Positions 59,695 to 64,000 of a stretch of 64,000 bases of DNA are shown here, piece after piece. Location of the stretch: positions 220,397-284,396 of the forward strand of contig NZ_JALJXP010000010.1 in NCBI RefSeq assembly GCF_024170165.1, written 5' to 3'. A program made the position numbers and the translations under genes. The DNA comes from Pseudomonas nitroreducens. GTDB lineage: Bacteria > Pseudomonadota > Gammaproteobacteria > Pseudomonadales > Pseudomonadaceae. Within the stretch, counting starts at the first letter, position 1. Each line of letters opens with the position of its first letter. The notes beneath the pieces were generated by a model. That model worked only from the letters and a program-made list of their open reading frames with translations. It was not told where the DNA came from and made no database searches.

Positions 59695-62621
59695 TCAACT
59701 ACTTCGATCCCTCCACGTCCGCAGGCAGCGACATCGACCTCGGCACCCCAGCGCGCGACAGCGACGTACAGGTCAGCCTGAGCATCGATGGCCGCGAGAT
59801 CAGCGTGCCCGCCGGCACCTCGGTGATGCGCGCCGCCGCCCTGCTCGGCACCACCATCCCGAAACTCTGCGCCACCGACAGCCTGGAAGCCTTCGGCTCG
59901 TGCCGCATGTGCCTGGTGGAAATCGACGGCATGCGCGGCTACCCGGCCTCCTGCACCACACCGGTGAGCGAAGGCATGGTGGTGCGCACGCAGACGTCGA
60001 AGCTGGCGGACCTGCGGCGCAACGTGATGGAGCTGTACATCTCCGACCACCCGCTGGACTGCCTGACCTGCTCGGCCAACGGCAACTGCGAGCTGCAGAC
60101 CGTGGCCGGCCAGGTCGGCCTGCGCGAGGTGCGCTACGGCTATGACGGCGCCAACCATCTGAAGGACCGGAAAGACGTCTCCAACCCCTACTTCGACTAC
60201 GACCCGAGCAAGTGCATCGTCTGCAACCGCTGCGTGCGCGCCTGCGAGGAAACCCAGGGCACCTTCGCCCTGACCATCGAAGGGCGCGGCTTCGAGTCCC
60301 GCGTGGCGGCGGCCGGCGGCGAGAACTTCCTCGACTCCGAATGCGTCTCCTGCGGCGCCTGCGTGCAGGCCTGCCCCACCGCCACGCTGATGGAGAAGAG
60401 CGTGGTCGAGATCGGCCAGCCGGAGCGCGCCGTCATCACCACCTGCGCCTACTGCGGCGTGGGCTGCTCCTTCCGCGCGGAGATGAAGGGCAACCAGCTG
60501 GTGCGCATGGTCCCGGACAAGAACGGCCAGGCCAACCACGGCCACTCCTGCGTCAAGGGCCGCTTCGCCTGGGGCTACGCAACCCATCCGGACCGCATCA
60601 GCAAACCGATGATCCGCCAGCACATCGGCGACCCCTGGCAGGAAGTCAGCTGGGACGAGGCGGTCACCTACGCCGCCAGCGAATTCCGCCGCATCCAGAC
60701 GAAATACGGGCGCGACTCCATCGGCGGCATCACCTCCAGCCGCTGCACCAACGAAGAGACCTACCTGGTGCAGAAGCTGGTGCGCGCGGCATTCGGCAAC
60801 AACAACGTCGACACCTGTGCGCGGGTCTGCCACTCCCCCACCGGCTACGGTCTCAAGCAGACCCTGGGCGAATCCGCCGGCACCCAGAGCTTCGACTCGG
60901 TGATGCAGTCCGACGTGGTGCTGGTGATGGGTGCCAACCCCACCGACGCCCACCCGGTGTTCGGCTCGCAGCTCAAGCGCCGCCTGCGCCAGGGCGCGCA
61001 GCTGATCGTCATCGACCCGCGGCGCATCGACCTGGTCGACTCGCCCCACGCCCGCGCCGAGCTGCACCTGCAACTGCGCCCCGGCACCAACGTCGCCATG
61101 CTCAACGCCCTGGCCCACGTCATCGTCAGCGAAGGGCTGGTCAAGCAGGACTTCGTCGACGCGCGCTGCGAAACCAGCGACTTCATCCGCTGGCGCGATT
61201 TCGTCGGCCTGGCGGAGAACGCTCCGGAGGTACTCGGCCCGGTGTGCGGCGTGCCCGCCGAAGAGATCCGCGCCGCCGCCCGCCTCTACGCCAGCGGCGG
61301 CAACGCGGCGATCTACTACGGCCTGGGCGTCACCGAGCACAGCCAGGGCAGCACCGCGGTGATGGGCATCGCCAACCTCGCGATGGCCACCGGCAACGTC
61401 GGCCGCGAGGGCGTCGGGGTGAACCCGCTGCGCGGCCAGAACAACGTGCAGGGCTCGTGCGACATGGGCTCCTTCCCCCACGAGCTGCCCGGCTACCGGC
61501 ACATTTCCAACGAGACCGTGCGCAGCCAGTTCGAACAGGCCTGGGGCGTGACCCTGCAGCCCGATCCCGGCCTGCGCATCCCCAACATGTTCGAAGCGGC
61601 GCTGGGCGGCACCTTCAAGGCGCTGTACTGCCAGGGCGAGGACATCGCCCAGAGCGACCCCAACACCCAGCACGTCACCGCCGCCCTGTCCGCCATGGAG
61701 TGCGTGGTGGTGCAGGACATCTTCCTCAACGAAACCGCCAAGTTCGCCCACGTGTTCCTGCCGGGCAGCTCCTTCCTCGAGAAGGACGGCACCTTCACCA
61801 ACGCCGAGCGGCGTATCTCCCGCGTACGCAAGGTGATGGAGCCGCTGGGCGGCAAGGCCGACTGGGAAGCCACCGTGGCCCTGGCCAACGCCCTGGGCTA
61901 CCCGATGGACTACACGCACCCGGCGCAGATCATGGACGAGATCGCCCGCCTGACGCCGACCTTCACCCGCGTCAGCTACGCCGAGCTGGACCGCCATGGC
62001 AGCCTGCAATGGCCGTGCAACGACGCCGCGCCCGACGGCACCCCGACCATGCACATCGAGCAGTTCGTGCGTGGCAAGGGACGCTTCATGCTCACCGGCT
62101 ACGTGCCCACCGAGGAGAAGGTCAACGCCCGCTATCCGCTGCTGCTCACCACCGGGCGTATCCTCAGCCAGTACAACGTCGGCGCGCAGACCCGGCGCAC
62201 CGACAACGTCGCCTGGCACGAGGAAGACCGCCTGGAAATCCACGCCAGCGACGCGGAAAGCCGCGGCATCAGCGATGGAGACTGGGTCGGCGTGGGCAGC
62301 CGTGCCGGGCAGACGGTGCTGCGTGCCAGGGTCAGCGAGCGCGTCGCGCCGGGGGTCGTCTACACGACCTTCCACTTCCCCGAATCCGGCGCCAACGTGA
62401 TCACCACCGACAACTCCGACTGGGCCACCAACTGCCCGGAGTACAAGGTCACCGCAGTGGAGGTAGTGCGCGTGTTCCAGCCTTCGGAATGGCAGAAGCG
62501 CTACCAGGCGTTCAGCGACGAACAACGGCGCCTGCTCAAGGAGCGCCGCCACGCCCATGGCGAGAAAGCCGAGAAAGCCGAGAAGGCCGAGAAAGCCGAG
62601 AAAACCGAGGTCCGTCGATGA
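59691..62621 (+). CDS. fdsA: NAD-dependent formate dehydrogenase, alpha (molybdenum) subunit
   Basis: The 976-residue cytoplasmic catalytic subunit oxidises formate to CO2. In order it has a 2Fe-2S domain (GSCRMCLVEIDG), the His-Cys cluster (HPLDCLTCSANGNCELQ), two 4Fe-4S sites (CIVCNRCVRACEETQG; CVSCGACVQACP), a molybdopterin-domain cluster (CAYCGVGCSF) and the active site CARVCHSPTGYGL, where Cys, not selenocysteine, is the Mo ligand. The start is GTG 59691 with GGAGG 7 nt upstream, overlapping the fdsB stop as GTGA. The C-terminus carries a repetitive EKA tail not usual for the family. The order fdsGBA matches Cupriavidus-type soluble Fds. Confidence 0.96.
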   Translation: MINYFDPSTSAGSDIDLGTPARDSDVQVSLSIDGREISVPAGTSVMRAAALLGTTIPKLCATDSLEAFGSCRMCLVEIDGMRGYPASCTTPVSEGMVVRTQTSKLADLRRNVMELYISDHPLDCLTCSANGNCELQTVAGQVGLREVRYGYDGANHLKDRKDVSNPYFDYDPSKCIVCNRCVRACEETQGTFALTIEGRGFESRVAAAGGENFLDSECVSCGACVQACPTATLMEKSVVEIGQPERAVITTCAYCGVGCSFRAEMKGNQLVRMVPDKNGQANHGHSCVKGRFAWGYATHPDRISKPMIRQHIGDPWQEVSWDEAVTYAASEFRRIQTKYGRDSIGGITSSRCTNEETYLVQKLVRAAFGNNNVDTCARVCHSPTGYGLKQTLGESAGTQSFDSVMQSDVVLVMGANPTDAHPVFGSQLKRRLRQGAQLIVIDPRRIDLVDSPHARAELHLQLRPGTNVAMLNALAHVIVSEGLVKQDFVDARCETSDFIRWRDFVGLAENAPEVLGPVCGVPAEEIRAAARLYASGGNAAIYYGLGVTEHSQGSTAVMGIANLAMATGNVGREGVGVNPLRGQNNVQGSCDMGSFPHELPGYRHISNETVRSQFEQAWGVTLQPDPGLRIPNMFEAALGGTFKALYCQGEDIAQSDPNTQHVTAALSAMECVVVQDIFLNETAKFAHVFLPGSSFLEKDGTFTNAERRISRVRKVMEPLGGKADWEATVALANALGYPMDYTHPAQIMDEIARLTPTFTRVSYAELDRHGSLQWPCNDAAPDGTPTMHIEQFVRGKGRFMLTGYVPTEEKVNARYPLLLTTGRILSQYNVGAQTRRTDNVAWHEEDRLEIHASDAESRGISDGDWVGVGSRAGQTVLRARVSERVAPGVVYTTFHFPESGANVITTDNSDWATNCPEYKVTAVEVVRVFQPSEWQKRYQAFSDEQRRLLKERRHAHGEKAEKAEKAEKAEKTEVRR
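62562..62606 (+). repeat. Five 9-bp tandem repeats at the 3' end of fdsA
   Basis: Five copies of GAGAAAGCC (with GAGAAGGCC and GAGAAAACC variants) encode an EKA-EKA-EKA-EKA-EKT tail just before the stop. Frame is preserved whatever the copy number, so length variation would be tolerated. Confidence 0.9.
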
Positions 62622-62833
62622 GCGTCGAGAACCTGATCAAGATGGCCAACCAGATCGGCCAGTACTTCTCCACCGAATCGGACCCTGCCCTGGCGGTCCA
62701 CGGCGTGCAGCAGCACCTGCAGAACTTCTGGACGCCGGCCATGCGCCGCGAGCTGAAGGACTGGCACGCCGATCATCCGGGCACCGAGTTACATGCCCTG
62801 GTGCAGGCGGCGCTGAGCACGCAAAGCGCCTGA
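62618..62833 (+). CDS. fdsD: NAD-dependent formate dehydrogenase, delta subunit
   Basis: The 71-residue protein begins MSVENLIKMANQIGQYF, the typical opening of FdsD, and contains the helical WTPAMRRELKDW segment. FdsD is a small cytoplasmic subunit needed for a stable soluble complex. It overlaps fdsA by ATGA. The accessory gene fdsC, usually between fdsA and fdsD, is missing here. Confidence 0.9.
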   Translation: MSVENLIKMANQIGQYFSTESDPALAVHGVQQHLQNFWTPAMRRELKDWHADHPGTELHALVQAALSTQSA

Positions 62834-62850
62834 CGGCAGTGTTCACACCG

Positions 62851-62874
62851 AGGCCGCCCCAGGGGCGGCCTTTT
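62851..62874 (+). terminator. Terminator of the fds operon
   Basis: A 10-bp stem (AGGCCGCCCC / GGGGCGGCCT) with a one-base centre is followed by TTTTCATT, 18 nt after the fdsD stop. Confidence 0.85.
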
Positions 62875-62990
62875 CATTGCTGCGCCGCGTCTTAGCCTGA
62901 GCTTGAACCGGGCTTCCGCAAAAGCGAATTCCTCCCCGTCCGCACGCGCCCGCATCATGCCGGGCATCACCCACAAAGCGGATACACGGC

Positions 62991-63818
62991 ATGACCGACT
63001 TCGATCCCTCGGCATGGCTGGGGCGCACCCAGGAAGTGCACGACCAACTCAGCCGCAACCTCGTGCAGCGCATCGCGGCCACCTTCAATGCCCAGGCGCC
63101 GGCCCATGGCGAGGAACTGCCGTGGCTGTGGCACTGGTGCTTCTTCAACGACCAGGTCGCGGGCAATCGCCTGGGCCCGGACGGCCACCCGACCCTGGGC
63201 ACCTTCATGCCCCCGGCCCATGGGCGCAATCGCATGTGGGCCGGGGGCCGCCTGGAATTCCTCGAACCGCTGCGGGTCGGTGCCGAAGCCTTCCGCAAGA
63301 CGCGCATCGAGCGCATCGAGGAAAAAGCCGGGCGCACCGGCTCGCTGCTCTTCGTCACCCTCGCCCACGAGTACTGGCAGGGCCAGCAGCTGTGCCTGCG
63401 CGAAGAACAGGACATCGTCTACCGCGAGCCCTCGCCGCCGAAGCTGAGTGAGGGCGAGCCCGCGCCGCTGGCGGACTGGGAGGAAAGCATCGCGCCCGAT
63501 CCGACCCTGCTGTTCCGCTACTCGGCGGTGACCTTCAACGCCCATCGCATCCACTACGACTGGCCCTACGTCACCGCCAGCGAAGGCTACCCCGGCCTGG
63601 TGGTGCACGGCCCGCTGACCGCCAGCCTGAGCCTCGCCGCGTTCGCCCGCGCCAACCCGCTGGCGCGCCTGCGCCGCTTCAGCTTCCGTGGCGTGCGCCC
63701 GCTGATCGCGCCGGAAACCTTCCGCGTCGGCGGCCGCCATACCGAGCCCGGCGTCGCCGAGCTGTGGGCCGCCAACGGCAGCGGCCTGTGCCAGCGCGCC
63801 GACGTGCTGTTCGACTGA
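62991..63818 (+). CDS. MaoC/R-hydratase-like acyl-CoA hydratase (HTD2 type)
   Basis: The 275-residue cytoplasmic protein consists of two hot-dog halves: an N-terminal FAS1-like dehydratase domain (about 1-130; LPWLWHWCFFNDQVAGNRLGPDGHP) and a C-terminal MaoC-type part with the hydratase motif RYSAVTFNAHRIHYDWPY (near residue 175), carrying the catalytic His. The type includes mesaconyl-C4-CoA hydratase and the itaconyl-CoA hydratase of P. aeruginosa. An acyl-CoA dehydrogenase gene follows, the order I recall in the P. aeruginosa itaconate cluster, so itaconyl-CoA hydratase is the leading idea. The ribosome site is weak. Confidence 0.85.
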   Translation: MTDFDPSAWLGRTQEVHDQLSRNLVQRIAATFNAQAPAHGEELPWLWHWCFFNDQVAGNRLGPDGHPTLGTFMPPAHGRNRMWAGGRLEFLEPLRVGAEAFRKTRIERIEEKAGRTGSLLFVTLAHEYWQGQQLCLREEQDIVYREPSPPKLSEGEPAPLADWEESIAPDPTLLFRYSAVTFNAHRIHYDWPYVTASEGYPGLVVHGPLTASLSLAAFARANPLARLRRFSFRGVRPLIAPETFRVGGRHTEPGVAELWAANGSGLCQRADVLFD

Positions 63819-63894
63819 GCATTCCCTTCGATCCACCAACACCGAACAAGCCATCCCGCGCTCGCCCAAGGCGGCGCCGCCCAGAGGAAACCCC

Positions 63895-64000
63895 ATGACC
63901 CACAACCCCGAAGAACTCCAGGCCATCCGTGACGGCGTGCGCGCCCTGTGCGCGGAGTTCCCTGCCGAATACTGGCGCAAGATCGACGAAGAGAAAGGCT
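63895..64000 (+). CDS. Acyl-CoA dehydrogenase, N-terminus only (cut by window edge)
   Basis: The 35 visible codons (MTHNPEELQAIRDGVRALC, then FPAEYWRKIDEEKG) match the amino-terminal helix of acyl-CoA dehydrogenases, where RDxVRxLCxxFP is typical. AGAGGAAA precedes the ATG. It follows the hydratase gene after 76 nt and is probably co-transcribed. Confidence 0.75.
   Translation, partial: MTHNPEELQAIRDGVRALCAEFPAEYWRKIDEEKG

Noticed and set aside
60820..60850. Possible selenocysteine at the formate dehydrogenase active site
   Set aside because: The codon is TGC (Cys) in CARVCHSPT, with no in-frame TGA.
59331..62558. Minus-strand frame of over 1,000 codons opposite fdsA
   Set aside because: Antisense shadow of a well-supported molybdoenzyme in high-GC DNA; no start context.
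1..64000. CRISPR array, prophage, integron or insertion sequence
   Set aside because: No regularly spaced identical repeats, integrase, transposase or phage structural genes were found; the direct repeats present are intragenic or slippage-type.

Overview
The window is high-GC bacterial DNA that reads as a Pseudomonas chromosome, most likely from the P. aeruginosa / P. nitroreducens / P. citronellolis side of the genus. The evidence is protein-level resemblance to that lineage (a narK-G-H-J-I-PpiC operon, HemN, AguA, a Zur-type SPFH/P-type ATPase cluster, a PnuC pair) and typical Pseudomonas intergenic inverted repeats. No tRNA, rRNA, CRISPR array, insertion sequence, phage or plasmid gene was seen. 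Species assignment is inference.

Layout. 1-7966 (minus): most of a giant two-partner-secretion filamentous hemagglutinin / CdiA-like gene, cut by the left edge and carrying a 936-bp internal tandem duplication. 8130-20364: an anaerobic respiration block, with hemN (minus) facing away from narK (a NarK1-NarK2 fusion), narG, narH, narJ, narI and a PpiC-type isomerase (plus). 20371-24419: a small membrane protein, a diguanylate cyclase, agmatine deiminase and a LysR regulator. 24833-30099: a FadL-type porin, a lipoprotein, an exported alkyl sulfatase and an AraC regulator, readable as an alkyl-sulfate uptake and hydrolysis locus. 30281-34539: a FecI/FecR/TonB-receptor iron-signalling set with Fur-like boxes. 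34862-36331: a Cache-GGDEF protein. 36360-42451 (minus): three SPFH/band-7 membrane proteins and a His-rich P-type metal ATPase behind a good Zur-box match. 42819-45489: an APH-type kinase, PnuC and a YghU-type GST. 45662-46888 (minus): a YcaC-type hydrolase and a short AraC regulator.

47350-51293: a large winged-helix/NTPase/helical-repeat regulator, then an acetoacetate-decarboxylase-family gene with a MerR-type promoter (19-bp spacer filled by a 16-bp perfect palindrome). 51312-54026 (minus): a lipoprotein, a tiny basic exported protein, a universal stress protein and an AraC regulator. 54200-57274 (minus): a three-gene unit whose products all carry export signals, namely a cytochrome c lipoprotein, a Tat-type FAD (ALO-family) dehydrogenase and a Tat-type PLP enzyme of the DSD1 fold. 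57659-62833: a soluble NAD-linked formate dehydrogenase operon fdsGBAD without fdsC. 62991-64000: a MaoC/R-hydratase-like gene and the start of an acyl-CoA dehydrogenase, perhaps the first genes of an itaconate-type pathway.

How it fits together: hemN supplies heme without oxygen, NarK moves nitrate and nitrite, and NarGHI respires nitrate. Formate oxidised by Fds yields NADH that can feed that chain. Candidate Anr boxes precede narK, hemN and the universal stress gene. Metal supply appears under Fur (Fec-type locus) and Zur (SPFH/ATPase locus). The least explained parts are the exported cytochrome/FAD/PLP module and the three-SPFH metal-ATPase operon.
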